Positions 36,322-44,710 are shown, counted from the first letter of the stretch. The stretch is DNA of 64,000 nt from Eggerthellaceae bacterium (GCA_015062605.1 SUUI01000002.1:1-64000), one strand, 5' to 3'. The notes: generated from the sequence alone by a model not told the origin. Numbers and translations are program-made.

Positions 36322-36822
36322 TTAATCCTCAACGGTCTTGCCCTGAAGCATAGCCGCGACCTTCTTTGACGGGATATACTTCTTCTTCATTGCGCGACCC
36401 TCGATGCGCACGCCCATGCTGCGAGCGGTACCGGCGATGATCTCCATAGCGGCCTCGATATCGTTCGCATTCAAGTCGGGCATCTTCGTCTCGGCGATCT
36501 CGCGGAGCTGATCTAGAGTCAGCGTGCCAACGACCTGCAGCTGCGGGATACCAGCGCCGCTCTCGATGCCGAGAGCCTGCTTGATCAAAAACGCCGCAGG
36601 AGGGGTCTTGCATACGAAGGTGAAGGACTTATCTTCGTAAACGGTAATCTCAACAGGGATGATGGTGCCAGCCTTGTCCTTCGTCTCGGCATTGAATGCC
36701 TGGCAGAACTGCATGATGTTGACACCTTGGGAACCGAGTGCAGGACCGACCGGAGGAGCCGGGTTCGCTGCACCAGCAGGGATTTGAAGCTTGACAAACC
36801 CCGTTACATTCTTCTCAGCCAT
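36322..36822 (-). CDS. rplK: 50S ribosomal protein L11
   Basis: Forms the GTPase-associated stalk base. [19 protein letters not shown] lies near residue 13 and the C-terminal domain has GTARSMGV near residue 140. At 166 aa it is a little longer than usual (about 141) owing to an extension after the C-terminal domain ([20 protein letters not shown]). About 110 bases separate it from nusG. Confidence 0.96.
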   Translation of the reverse strand: MAEKNVTGFVKLQIPAGAANPAPPVGPALGSQGVNIMQFCQAFNAETKDKAGTIIPVEITVYEDKSFTFVCKTPPAAFLIKQALGIESGAGIPQLQVVGTLTLDQLREIAETKMPDLNANDIEAAMEIIAGTARSMGVRIEGRAMKKKYIPSKKVAAMLQGKTVED

Positions 36823-36933
36823 TGTGTGAACCTTTCAACCAAATTCATAGAACTAGTTCGTTTTATCGACAAGACGCTGCATGCGAGAAGCCCTGGTCCA
36901 CTCAGGCACATACAGTGTCATTGCTTTCCTCTT

Positions 36934-37464
36934 CTATACCCTCGCCACCTGATCGAACGATAGCTCAACAGGGGTCTCACGCCCGAAGATGGATACGAGC
37001 ACCTTGACCTTGCCAGCATCCGGGGAAACCTCGGAAACGACTCCGTCGAACTCTGCCAGAGGACCGGAGACGACCTTGATCGCCTGACCGACCTCGAGGC
37101 TCGTGGAAGTCTTCTTGGGGGCTTCCGGGCTCGTGCGCTTCATGATCTTGTTGAACTCCTCGCGCGTCAACGGCGCAGGGTTGCCTTGGCTTCCCACGAA
37201 GCCAGTCACGCCCGGAGTGTTGCGGACCGCTGCCCAGCAACGGTCATCAAGCTCCATGCGGACGAGCACATAGCCCGGGAAAACCTTGCGTTCGGTTTCC
37301 ACGCGGCGGCCACCTTCCTTGATCTCGGTAACCACCTCAGTGGGAATCTCGATGCCGAAGACGTTATTCTCGAGACCCATGGTCTCGATGCGCGTCTCCA
37401 GATTCTTCTTCACCTTATTCTCGTACCCAGAATACGTGTGAAGCACGTACCATTTCTTAGTCAT
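36934..37464 (-). CDS. nusG: Transcription factor NusG
   Basis: Binds RNA polymerase and links transcription to Rho or ribosomes. The NGN domain starts KKWYVLHTYSGYENKVKKNLE; the KOW domain lies in the last 55 residues (EVGQAIKVVSGPLAEFDG). The length of 176 aa is normal. It directly follows secE with a two-base gap. Confidence 0.97.
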   Translation of the reverse strand: MTKKWYVLHTYSGYENKVKKNLETRIETMGLENNVFGIEIPTEVVTEIKEGGRRVETERKVFPGYVLVRMELDDRCWAAVRNTPGVTGFVGSQGNPAPLTREEFNKIMKRTSPEAPKKTSTSLEVGQAIKVVSGPLAEFDGVVSEVSPDAGKVKVLVSIFGRETPVELSFDQVARV

Positions 37465-37466
37465 TG

Positions 37467-37868
37467 CTATGCTCCAAGACTCGAAATGCCGACGAGCAGC
37501 GGGGTGATGATTGCATTATCGAGCAGCGCGACGAAAACGCCGAAGAACAGAAGCGCACCGATAACAACGCCCGACCACTGCAGCACGTCCTTACGGGTAG
37601 GCCATGTCACGCGCTTTAACTCTGCGCGGATGTCCTTGAAGAACTGGAAGCGCTTCTTTTTGGGAGGCTCAGCCTTCGGCTTCACCTTCGGCTCCGGCTC
37701 TTCCTTCTTCTCGCTCTTCGCGAAGATGCTCTTGACCTTGCTGGTCTTCTCTTCGACGGGTTGCTCGATTATAGGCTGCGGCTCCTCAGCCTCAAGCTTC
37801 GCAAGTTCCTTGCGCGCTTGGCGTGCTGCGGATGCCTTCGCCCTTTGGGTTTTAGATTTCTTAGCCAT
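37467..37868 (-). CDS. secE: SecE preprotein translocase subunit
   Basis: Essential clamp of the SecYEG channel. Residues 1-75 are a Lys/Glu/Ala-rich cytosolic extension; the conserved SecE core follows with FFKDIRAELKRVTWPTRKDV near residue 78 and one membrane helix near 100-122. Length 133 aa from the ATG at 37868, which has AAGGAAT upstream. It sits between tRNA-Trp and nusG. Confidence 0.94.
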   Translation of the reverse strand: MAKKSKTQRAKASAARQARKELAKLEAEEPQPIIEQPVEEKTSKVKSIFAKSEKKEEPEPKVKPKAEPPKKKRFQFFKDIRAELKRVTWPTRKDVLQWSGVVIGALLFFGVFVALLDNAIITPLLVGISSLGA

Positions 37869-37953
37869 ACGATTCCTTCGAATTACTCGAAAAAAACCAA
37901 ATCCTTTTAACGCCAAACAAGCAGTCTATGTCAGACTGCTCGTACCAACAAGC

Positions 37954-38029
37954 TGGCAGGCCAGGAAGGACTCGAACCCTCAACTTTCGGTTTTGGAGAC
38001 CGACGCTCTACCAATTGAACTACTGGCCT
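37954..38029 (-). tRNA. tRNA-Trp (anticodon CCA)
   Basis: The acceptor stem is AGGCCAG/CTGGCCT, the anticodon loop CTCCAAA gives CCA, the discriminator is G and CCA is encoded. It sits between rpmG and secE, as in other actinobacteria. Confidence 0.95.
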
Positions 38030-38049
38030 GTTCGTTTCAACTCCGAGAC

Positions 38050-38199
38050 TTAACGAGTCTCACGATGCACGGTGTGATGACCACACCACTTGCAATACTT
38101 CTTCAACTCGATACGCTCAGGATTATTCTGCTTGTTCTTCTTGGTCGTATAGTTGCGGCGCTTGCACTCAGTGCATGCCATCGTGACCAACGTACGCAT
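38050..38199 (-). CDS. rpmG: 50S ribosomal protein L33
   Basis: A 49 aa ribosomal protein. It has the zinc-binding pairs Cys9-Cys12 and Cys36-Cys39 (CTEC and CKWC), so it is the zinc-containing form. The body contains [20 protein letters not shown], typical of L33. An AAGGAGAATTC site stands before the ATG. It lies between tuf and tRNA-Trp. Confidence 0.95.
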   Translation of the reverse strand: MRTLVTMACTECKRRNYTTKKNKQNNPERIELKKYCKWCGHHTVHRETR

Positions 38200-38253
38200 G
38201 AATTCTCCTTTACATCTTTTCAGTTAGCTGGGATATCTACACATGAATCCGCC

Positions 38254-38281
38254 CGCGGGGCTCTTGTGCGAGCCCCGCGAA
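38254..38281. other. GC-rich hairpin downstream of tuf
   Basis: CGCGGGGCTC pairs with GAGCCCCGCG across a six-base loop. No T run follows on either strand, so it is not a standard terminator; it may stabilise the 3' end of tuf mRNA or attenuate transcription. Confidence 0.5.
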
Positions 38282-38303
38282 TCATTGCGAACGTTTTCGA
38301 GTA

Positions 38304-39500
38304 TTACTCGATGATCTTGGTCACGCGACCAGAACCAACGGTGCGGCCACCTTCGCGGATAGCGAACTTGAGGCCCTCTTCCATGGCGATCGGGTGGATG
38401 AGCTCGCCAGTGATGGTGACGTTGTCACCAGGCATGACCATCTCGGTGCCCTCAGGAAGATGCGCAACGCCGGTAACGTCGGTGGTGCGGAAGTAGAACT
38501 GCGGACGATAACCATCGAAGAACGGGGTGTGACGGCCGCCCTCTTCCTTCGTGAGGATGTAGACCTGACCCTCGAACTTGGTGTGCGGGGTAACGCTACC
38601 CGGCTTGCAGAGAACCTGGCCGCGCTCGATCTCGTCGCGCTTGATGCCACGGAGCAGGCAGCCGATGTTGTCGCCAGCCTGAGCCTCGTCGAGCAGCTTG
38701 CGGAACATCTCGATGCCGGTGCAAGTCGTCTTCTGGGTCTCCTTGATGCCGACGATTTCCAGCGGGTCGCCCATGTGCAGAACGCCACGCTCGACACGAC
38801 CGGTGGCGACGGTGCCACGACCGGTGATGGTCATGGTGTCCTCGACAGCCATCAGGAACGGCTTGTCGACGTCGCGAGCAGGAGTCGGGATGTACTCATC
38901 GACGGTGTCGAGGAGTTCCCAAATCGGGGGCTCCCATTCCTTGTCGCCCTCGAGGGCCTTCAGCGCGGAACCGCGGATGATCGGGCAATCCTCGAAGCCG
39001 TAGGACTCAAGCAGCTCGGAGACTTCCATCTCGACGAGCTCGATGAGCTCTTCGTCATCGACCATGTCGCACTTGTTGAGGAACACGACGATGTAGGGAA
39101 CGCCGACCTGACGGGCGAGCAGGATGTGCTCGCGGGTCTGAGCCATGGGGCCGTCGGTGGCGGCGACGACGAGGATCGTGCCGTCCATCTGAGCAGCACC
39201 CGTGATCATGTTCTTGACGTAGTCAGCATGACCAGGGCAGTCAACGTGAGCATAGTGACGAGCATCAGTCTCATACTCGATGTGAGCGATGGAGATGGTG
39301 ATGCCGCGCTCGCGCTCTTCAGGAGCCTTGTCGATCTGATCGAAAGCAGTGAAGTCAGCCTTCGCGGTGCCGTGGGAGCCATCGTTCTCGGAGAGAACCT
39401 TGGAGATAGCGGCGGTCAGCGTGGTTTTGCCATGGTCAACGTGACCGATGGTGCCGATGTTAACATGCGGCTTTGAACGCTCAAATTTTTCCTTAGCCAT
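38304..39500 (-). CDS. tuf: Elongation factor Tu
   Basis: Delivers aminoacyl-tRNA to the ribosome. G1 GHVDHGKT (residues 19-26), DCPGHADYV near residue 81, and NKCDMVD near residue 136 form the GTPase site. The length of 398 aa is normal. AAGGAGG precedes the ATG. It is not in the str operon arrangement with fusA but downstream of three tRNA genes. Confidence 0.98.
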   Translation of the reverse strand: MAKEKFERSKPHVNIGTIGHVDHGKTTLTAAISKVLSENDGSHGTAKADFTAFDQIDKAPEERERGITISIAHIEYETDARHYAHVDCPGHADYVKNMITGAAQMDGTILVVAATDGPMAQTREHILLARQVGVPYIVVFLNKCDMVDDEELIELVEMEVSELLESYGFEDCPIIRGSALKALEGDKEWEPPIWELLDTVDEYIPTPARDVDKPFLMAVEDTMTITGRGTVATGRVERGVLHMGDPLEIVGIKETQKTTCTGIEMFRKLLDEAQAGDNIGCLLRGIKRDEIERGQVLCKPGSVTPHTKFEGQVYILTKEEGGRHTPFFDGYRPQFYFRTTDVTGVAHLPEGTEMVMPGDNVTITGELIHPIAMEEGLKFAIREGGRTVGSGRVTKIIE

Positions 39501-39536
39501 GTGAGTGCCTCCTTAAAGGAATCGCTAAGTCTCTTT

Positions 39537-39563
39537 ACAAAAAGACGCGCCTTTGCGGCGCGA
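39537..39563 (-). terminator. Terminator/attenuator between tRNA-Met and tuf
   Basis: On the minus strand CGCGCC pairs with GGCGCG and is followed by TCTTTTT. It stands after the tRNA genes; tuf has no visible promoter of its own in the 70-base gap, so partial read-through is likely. Confidence 0.7.
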
Positions 39564-39573
39564 AAGTTTTTTA

Positions 39574-39650
39574 TGGTAGCGGTGACTGGATTCGAACCAG
39601 TGACAACACGGGTATGAACCGTGCGCTCTGACCAACTGAGCTACACCGCC
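39574..39650 (-). tRNA. tRNA-Met (anticodon CAT, elongator)
   Basis: The anticodon stem-loop CACGG-TTCATAC-CCGTG gives CAT. The acceptor is GGCGGTG/CACCGCT with a G-U pair at 1-72; there is no mismatch at 1-72 or GGG-CCC anticodon stem typical of the initiator. An Ile tRNA with a modified CAT cannot be fully excluded. CCA is encoded. Confidence 0.9.
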
Positions 39651-39660
39651 AATAAGCAAA

Positions 39661-39737
39661 TGGAGCCTGCGACCGGAATTGAACCGGTGACCTCTTCGTT
39701 ACCAACGAAGTGCTCTACCGAGCTGAGCTACACAGGC
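39661..39737 (-). tRNA. tRNA-Thr (anticodon GGT)
   Basis: The anticodon stem-loop CTTCG-TTGGTAA-CGAAG gives GGT. The acceptor stem is GCCTGTG/CGCAGGC, the discriminator is T and CCA is encoded. Confidence 0.95.
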
Positions 39738-39742
39738 GAAAA

Positions 39743-39827
39743 TGGTGGGAGCGCTAGGATTCGAACCTAGGTAGGCAACGCCAACGGGTTTACAGCCCGT
39801 CCCCTTTAGCCACTCGGGCACACTCCC
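39743..39827 (-). tRNA. tRNA-Tyr (anticodon GTA)
   Basis: A class II tRNA with a long variable arm. The anticodon stem-loop ACGGG-CTGTAAA-CCCGT gives GTA. The acceptor is GGGAGTG/CGCTCCC with one non-canonical pair, the discriminator is A and CCA is encoded. Confidence 0.95.
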
Positions 39828-39937
39828 AAATTCGTCGCTCAATTCATGTGTATTTATCAAGCTGCCTGCTTTACGGATTCCCACTTCATGCACTACATTT
39901 ACAGCGCGTGAAGATATCGAAACCACAAAGCGTATGA

Positions 39938-39966
39938 ATAATACGCTAGTAATCCGGGCATGTCAA
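39938..39966 (-). promoter_or_regulatory. Strong promoter of the tRNA-Tyr/Thr/Met-tuf unit
   Basis: On the minus strand TTGACA and TATTAT are separated by exactly 17 bases, the best promoter in the window. It lies 110 bases upstream of tRNA-Tyr and faces away from the NlpC/P60 gene. The rest of the 39828-40155 gap holds no other gene that I can see. Confidence 0.85.
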
Positions 39967-40077
39967 CACTTTACACGCCTCCGGGCGTATCATTTTCTGC
40001 GAACGAAGCGGTTCGTAGTATTCGTATGAATCTTATGCGCAAAAGCGCTTCGATACTGTAAGTTGACGCGTCCAAAG

Positions 40078-40086
40078 TGGTATGAT
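40078..40086 (+). promoter_or_regulatory. Extended -10 of the NlpC/P60 gene
   Basis: TGG-TATGAT is an extended -10 box 70 bases before the start codon. The -35 region is weak (a TTGACG at 40063 is too close). Confidence 0.4.
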
Positions 40087-40155
40087 GCTTGTTCAATATG
40101 GATGGGCGCGCGTACGTAGGCGCATATGCGTTGAGGCGCATTCGAAAGGGAGACG

Positions 40156-41184
40156 ATGGATTCATCGCAAAAACATATCCGCACATCGCTTTTGGCGATT
40201 TTTGTGAGCATCGTTTTAGCATGCTCTCTTGCGCCCGCCCTCGCCTTCGGCACCCCTGCTTCCGAAAAGCAGGCCGAAGCCGAAGCCGCGCTCGCAACAC
40301 TCAACTCCTTGCAAGAAGAACTCGACAAGGCATCCAATGATTACTTCGCGGCGCTCGCCGAGCAGGAAGCTGCTCAAGCGAAGATGGATGAGGCGCAGAA
40401 GCGCATCGATGTAGCGACCCTGCGCATCAGCGAACTGCAGACGCAGCTTTCCACCCGCGCACGCAGCATGTACCGCAATGGCGTCACCACGTTCTTCGAC
40501 ATCCTCCTAGGATCCTCCACATTCACGGAATTCGCCACGAATTGGGATCTTCTCGATCAGATGAACGAGAAGGACGCCTCGATGGTCCAGGAGACAAAGA
40601 AGCTCCGCGCCGAAATCCAAGAGCAGAAGGATGAATTCGCGCGGCAAGAGAAAATAGCCGCTGAGAAGAAGGAAGAGGCCGAGAAGGTCAAGGACGAGGC
40701 GCAGCGTCTCGTAGACGAGATGCAGGCAACCTACGATAGCTTAAGCGAAGAGGCTGCCGCACTGCTCGAGCAGGAGCGCGCTGCCCAATCCGCTGCGGCA
40801 GCTGCCAACGCAGTCAACTCCATCAATAGCAATTCGGGCGGCAACTCCGGCTACCTCCCCCCTGCCGATGATGGCACTATCGTCGGACGTGCAATGGCCT
40901 ATGTCGGTAACGGCGAATACGTATGGGGCGCATGCAGCCCTGGCGAGTTCGATTGCTCGGGTTTTGTGAGCTACTGCCTCACCGGATCCTATTCACGTCT
41001 CGGTACCACCTACACCTTCCTCGGATGGACTGAGGTCGACGATCCCCAGCCAGGCGATGTCTGCGTAAACGAAGGCCACTGCGGAATCTACGTCGGCAAC
41101 GGCATGATGGCGCATGCGGCCTCCCCTGGCGAAGGCATCATCGTAAGTGGCGTCCAGGGCGGCATGATCTACGTCCGTTACTAA
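40156..41184 (+). CDS. Secreted NlpC/P60 peptidase with CwlO-like coiled coil
   Basis: Peptidoglycan endopeptidase. A signal peptide spans residues 1-36 with the cleavage area SLAPALAFG. A long coiled coil (about 37-210) includes the MYRNG...FFDILLGSSTFTEF segment shared with the M23 protein at 26.6 kb. A Ser/Asn/Gly linker leads to the catalytic domain with Cys267 in DCSGFVSY and His308 in GHCGIYVG. Length 342 aa. AAAGGGAG precedes the ATG. Confidence 0.93.
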   Translation: MDSSQKHIRTSLLAIFVSIVLACSLAPALAFGTPASEKQAEAEAALATLNSLQEELDKASNDYFAALAEQEAAQAKMDEAQKRIDVATLRISELQTQLSTRARSMYRNGVTTFFDILLGSSTFTEFATNWDLLDQMNEKDASMVQETKKLRAEIQEQKDEFARQEKIAAEKKEEAEKVKDEAQRLVDEMQATYDSLSEEAAALLEQERAAQSAAAAANAVNSINSNSGGNSGYLPPADDGTIVGRAMAYVGNGEYVWGACSPGEFDCSGFVSYCLTGSYSRLGTTYTFLGWTEVDDPQPGDVCVNEGHCGIYVGNGMMAHAASPGEGIIVSGVQGGMIYVRY

Positions 41185-41210
41185 GCACCTTGCAAACAAC
41201 GAATCCCCGA

Positions 41211-41237
41211 AGGCGCGTTTTAAACGCGCCTTTTTGA
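41211..41237 (+). terminator. Terminator after the NlpC/P60 gene
   Basis: AGGCGCGTTT and its exact complement form the stem, followed by a TTTTT tail. Confidence 0.9.
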
Positions 41238-41401
41238 TGCAATGGCACTTGCATGCGATTCGTGACGGTTACGGCGCTCAAAAAGCCCCTGATGGACTTT
41301 GGACGAGGTCGGAAACACCACATATGACAACACTAAGCACCCGTATTCTCTTATTCAACGCGCTTTGCAATCTGGGAGGAAAAGCTCCGACCCAGTGAAA
41401 C

Positions 41402-41445
41402 AAGAGGGCGTGCGGATCTTACCGATCAGCACGCCCTCTTTATAA
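41402..41445 (-). terminator. Terminator after the sodium symporter gene
   Basis: AAGAGGGCGTGC pairs with GCACGCCCTCTT over a 15-base loop, 17 bases after the symporter stop codon. The T tail on the minus strand (TTGTTTC) is modest. The 164 bases before it hold no gene that I can see. Confidence 0.75.
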
Positions 41446-41461
41446 GAAGCTTTTAGGATTG

Positions 41462-43120
41462 CTACGAGACGGGTTCTTTCTCGAAGAACTCGACTGCAAC
41501 CTCGGTAGGCTCTACAGCATTCGCCTCGATGGCCTTCTCGAGCGAGTCGGCCTCGAGCACGGGTTCGTCTTCCATATACGTGTCGAATTCAGCATAGACA
41601 GACGCATCCGGCTCTTTCGTGAGCTTCGACACCAAAACAATCAGGATGCAGCTCGTCAAGAACGCGGGCAAAAGCTCGTAGATGCCGAAGATGCCACCGA
41701 TAGGCTTGATCAGGTTGTGCCAAATCAAAACCATGGCAGCACCGCCAAGCATGCCAGCGACAGCACCGTACTTGTTCGTACGACGCCAATACAGCGAGAA
41801 AAGCATCAGGGGGCCGAAGGAAGCACCCAGACCGGCCCATGCGTACGAGACGACACCGAAGATCGAGGAGTTCTCGTCGAATGCAACGAAGATGCCGAAC
41901 AGAAGGACGACGACGAGCGTGATGCGGGATACAACCAGAACTTGATTGTCGGTAGCATTCTTCTTGAAGATGCCGCGATAGATGTTCTCGGCAACGGACG
42001 AGCCAGTGATGAGCAGATAGGAAGAAGCAGAGCTCATGGAGGCTGCCAAGATGCCGCACACGACAACGCCGCACACAAAGCTCGGGAGAATCATGCGAGA
42101 GAGGACGATGAAAATCGTCTCGGCATCAGGATTCGTGAGCAGAGCACCTGGAATGACTGCACGGCCGATAATACCGATGCCCACGGCGCAAGCCATGGAA
42201 ACGACAACCCAAACGATGGCGATACGACGGGAAACCTTGACTTCCTCGTTGCTGCGAACGCCCATGAAGCGGACGAGAATCTGCGGCATACCGAAGTAAC
42301 CGAGACCCCAGGACATCGTCGAGATGATGGTGAGCAAACCGTAGGAAGCCGCAGAATCGAACAGAGGCATGCCATCTTCAACCACTTGGAGGCCATCAGA
42401 TCCCACAGTAGGCACCGCTATCGATGTCATTGACAAGAAGCCGGGGATATCCGAGAGGAACGCGACGGCATTGTCGAATCCGGATGCGGCGACGACAGTG
42501 CCGACCACGACGACCGCGAGCGCGAAGAACATCAAGCAACCTTGTACGAAGTCGGTTGCGACGACGGAGAGGTAGCCGCCGATCAAAGTGTAGAGGAATA
42601 CGATGAGAGCACCTAAAATCATCATCGTGGAGTAGTTCAAACCGAACAGCGTATTGAACAAACGACCGCAGGTTACGAAGCAGCTGCCGACATAGACGCA
42701 GAAGAAGATGAGAATGATGATGGCACATACGGTGCCGACGATATTCTTCTCATCGTGGAAGCGCTTGCTAAAGAAGCCGGGGACGGTGATGGCATCGCCA
42801 GCCTTAATGGAGTAACGGCGCAGGCGCTCTGCGACAAGCTTCCAGTTCAGGTACGTGCCGATGGCAAGACCGATGCAAGTCCAACCGACATCGGAAGCAC
42901 CGCACCAGTATGCCAAGCCCGGCAAACCCATCAACAGATAGCCCGACATGTCCGACGCCTCGGCGGAAAGCGCCGTAAACCACGGACCGACTTTACGACC
43001 GCCAAGGAAGTACTCAGACGCAGAGGAGTTCGAACGCCTCGCGTATATGAAACCAATCGAAATGACCACGATGAAGTAGATCAACATCGCGAGCATTACC
43101 AAGAAGTCGCCAGATTCCAT
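41462..43120 (-). CDS. putP: Sodium/proline-type solute symporter
   Basis: Member of the sodium:solute symporter family with about 13 membrane helices. FLGGRKVGPWFTALSAEASDMSGYLLMGLPG near residues 35-65 matches PutP, including the sodium and proline site region. The C-terminal cytosolic tail is acidic. At 552 aa it is of usual length. The ATG at 43120 with TAGGAAT upstream is preferred over a longer frame. Proline is the likely substrate, but related carboxylates cannot be excluded. Confidence 0.88.
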   Translation of the reverse strand: MESGDFLVMLAMLIYFIVVISIGFIYARRSNSSASEYFLGGRKVGPWFTALSAEASDMSGYLLMGLPGLAYWCGASDVGWTCIGLAIGTYLNWKLVAERLRRYSIKAGDAITVPGFFSKRFHDEKNIVGTVCAIIILIFFCVYVGSCFVTCGRLFNTLFGLNYSTMMILGALIVFLYTLIGGYLSVVATDFVQGCLMFFALAVVVVGTVVAASGFDNAVAFLSDIPGFLSMTSIAVPTVGSDGLQVVEDGMPLFDSAASYGLLTIISTMSWGLGYFGMPQILVRFMGVRSNEEVKVSRRIAIVWVVVSMACAVGIGIIGRAVIPGALLTNPDAETIFIVLSRMILPSFVCGVVVCGILAASMSSASSYLLITGSSVAENIYRGIFKKNATDNQVLVVSRITLVVVLLFGIFVAFDENSSIFGVVSYAWAGLGASFGPLMLFSLYWRRTNKYGAVAGMLGGAAMVLIWHNLIKPIGGIFGIYELLPAFLTSCILIVLVSKLTKEPDASVYAEFDTYMEDEPVLEADSLEKAIEANAVEPTEVAVEFFEKEPVS

Positions 43121-43180
43121 ACCTAGATTCCTATCTCTTGTGCCTCTCCCACCGATTATAAGGTGATACCTGTATTTCAC

Positions 43181-43234
43181 CTTGCAATCACGCTGGAATA
43201 AATTGCAAGGATTATACTTTACTTCATTAAAGTA
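43181..43234. promoter_or_regulatory. Two inverted repeats in the putP/aminotransferase gap
   Basis: CTTGCAAT and ATTGCAAG flank 13 bases (43181-43209). TACTTTA and TAAAGTA flank six bases (43215-43234). The second overlaps a TATAAT (minus strand, 43211-43216) that could serve putP and a TATACT (plus strand, 43213-43218). These are good candidates for regulator sites. Confidence 0.45.
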
Positions 43235-43285
43235 AACGTACTGTTCGGCTTACGAAATAGGTAGACGGAACGTAAAGGAGCAGCT

Positions 43286-43327
43286 ATGTTTGCGAACTGG
43301 GTGAATAAAGCGTTGAAAGGATATTGA
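43286..43327 (+). CDS. 13-codon leader ORF before the aminotransferase
   Basis: The peptide reads MFANWVNKALKGY. AAAGGAG stands five bases before its ATG, a better site than that of most genes here. Its stop is four bases before the aminotransferase ATG, and its last codons contain that gene's AAAGGA site. It contains one Phe, one Trp and one Tyr, which hints at aromatic amino acid sensing, but there is no clear terminator hairpin. Confidence 0.5.
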   Translation: MFANWVNKALKGY

Positions 43328-43331
43328 CACC

Positions 43332-44618
43332 ATGCCCACGTATGCGGAAATGACAACAGAAGAGCTTCTCGAGGCAAAGCGCGCGCTCTTGGCGCAATAC
43401 GAAGCCTACAAGGCCAAAGACCTCAAGCTGAATATGGCACGCGGTAAGCCCTCGAGCGCACAGCTAGACTTGAGCCTCCCCCTTCTTAACGCGATCACCT
43501 CAGCAAGCGACCTGCATGCAGCCGATGGCACCGACTTGCGCAACTATGGCGTGCTCGATGGCATTCCCGAAGCCAAAAAGCTCATGGCGAGCATGCTCGA
43601 CGACGACCCTGAAAACGTCATCGTATTCGGCAATGCAAGCCTTCCAATCATGTATGACACGCTTGCGCGCTGCATCGATTTCGGGACATGTGGATCTACG
43701 CCATGGCATACCTATGATTCGCTCATCTGGATTTGCCCAGTACCCGGTTACGACCGTCATTTCGCCATCACTGAGACCTTCGGTATCACGATGATTCCCG
43801 TGTGCATGGACGAGAACGGACCGGACATGGACGAGGTCGAGCGCATCGCGGCATCAGATGAGCGCGTTAAAGGCATCTGGTGCGTCCCCAAATACTCCAA
43901 TCCTGGTGGTGTGACCTATTCCGATGAGGTCGTACGCCGTCTCGCATCCATGAAAACCGCAGCAAAAGATTTCCGGATCTTCTGGGATAACGCATATTGC
44001 GTCCATCATCTCTATGATGAAGCCGACAAACAGGACCAGCTTTTGGATATCGGCAAGGCATGCATCGAGGCAGGCAACCCGAATCGCTACTTCAAGTTCG
44101 CCTCCACAAGCAAAATCACCTTCCCCGGTGCGGGCATCGCAGCCATGGCAGCAAGCCCCGAAAACATCGCGGAAGCAAAGAAGCGTATAGGTATCCAAAC
44201 CATCGGCTACGACAAGATCAACCAGATGCGCCACGTGCTCTTCCTGAAAGACGCGCAAGGCATCGCTGCGCATATGTCACAGCATGCAGCCATCATTCGT
44301 CCGAAATTCGAATTGGTATGCAGCAAGCTCGAGGAAGGGTTGAAAGATGCAGGTGTCGGATCATGGACGAATCCGAATGGCGGTTATTTCGTCTCGTTCG
44401 ATGCGCCTTCGGGCACGGCCAAGCGCATCGTTTCGCTCGCGAAGGAGGCTGGCGTTGTCATGACGGGTGCCGGTGCTACGTGGCCTCACGGCGAAGACCC
44501 ATACGATTCCAATATCCGCATCGCACCAACGCTACCCCCGCTCGAGGAGCTTGATGTCGCTATGGACGTCTTCGTATGCTGTGTGAAGCTCGCTTCGATA
44601 GAGAAGATGCTCGCGTAA
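43332..44618 (+). CDS. PLP aminotransferase, aspartate aminotransferase-like
   Basis: Fold type I aminotransferase of the group that includes the large actinobacterial aspartate aminotransferases. NMARGKPSSAQLDLS near residue 35, NPGGVTYS near residue 190, an Asp/Tyr pair in WDNAYCVHH near 219, and the PLP lysine in STSKITFPGAG near 255 are visible. Length 428 aa. Substrate is inferred from family only; an alanine or aromatic substrate is possible. Confidence 0.85.
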   Translation: MPTYAEMTTEELLEAKRALLAQYEAYKAKDLKLNMARGKPSSAQLDLSLPLLNAITSASDLHAADGTDLRNYGVLDGIPEAKKLMASMLDDDPENVIVFGNASLPIMYDTLARCIDFGTCGSTPWHTYDSLIWICPVPGYDRHFAITETFGITMIPVCMDENGPDMDEVERIAASDERVKGIWCVPKYSNPGGVTYSDEVVRRLASMKTAAKDFRIFWDNAYCVHHLYDEADKQDQLLDIGKACIEAGNPNRYFKFASTSKITFPGAGIAAMAASPENIAEAKKRIGIQTIGYDKINQMRHVLFLKDAQGIAAHMSQHAAIIRPKFELVCSKLEEGLKDAGVGSWTNPNGGYFVSFDAPSGTAKRIVSLAKEAGVVMTGAGATWPHGEDPYDSNIRIAPTLPPLEELDVAMDVFVCCVKLASIEKMLA

Positions 44619-44654
44619 CGAAACGGCGCATCGCATACGGTATTCTACGTACAA

Positions 44655-44692
44655 GAAGGGGCCCGCAACTATGAAGCGGGCCCCTTCCTTTG
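44655..44692. terminator. Bidirectional terminator
   Basis: AAGGGGCCCGC pairs with GCGGGCCCCTT over a nine-base loop, with CCTTT on the plus side and CTTGT on the minus side. It separates the aminotransferase from the convergent binding-protein gene. Confidence 0.85.
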
Positions 44693-44710
44693 CTATCACG
44701 TATTCGTGTC

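Noticed and set aside
38254-38281. Strong hairpin after tuf as a terminator
   Set aside because: The stem is good but no T run follows on either strand, so I list it only as a hairpin.
37186-38496. 436-codon open frame on the plus strand
   Set aside because: It runs across nusG, secE, tRNA-Trp, rpmG and part of tuf on the other strand, all of which are certain.
38394-39476. 360-codon open frame on the plus strand
   Set aside because: Antisense to tuf. The strong codon bias of tuf leaves the opposite strand open; no start signal is visible.
41459-42433. 324-codon plus-strand frame
   Set aside because: Antisense to the symporter gene; the translation is rich in Asp, Glu, His and Arg as expected for the reverse of membrane helices.
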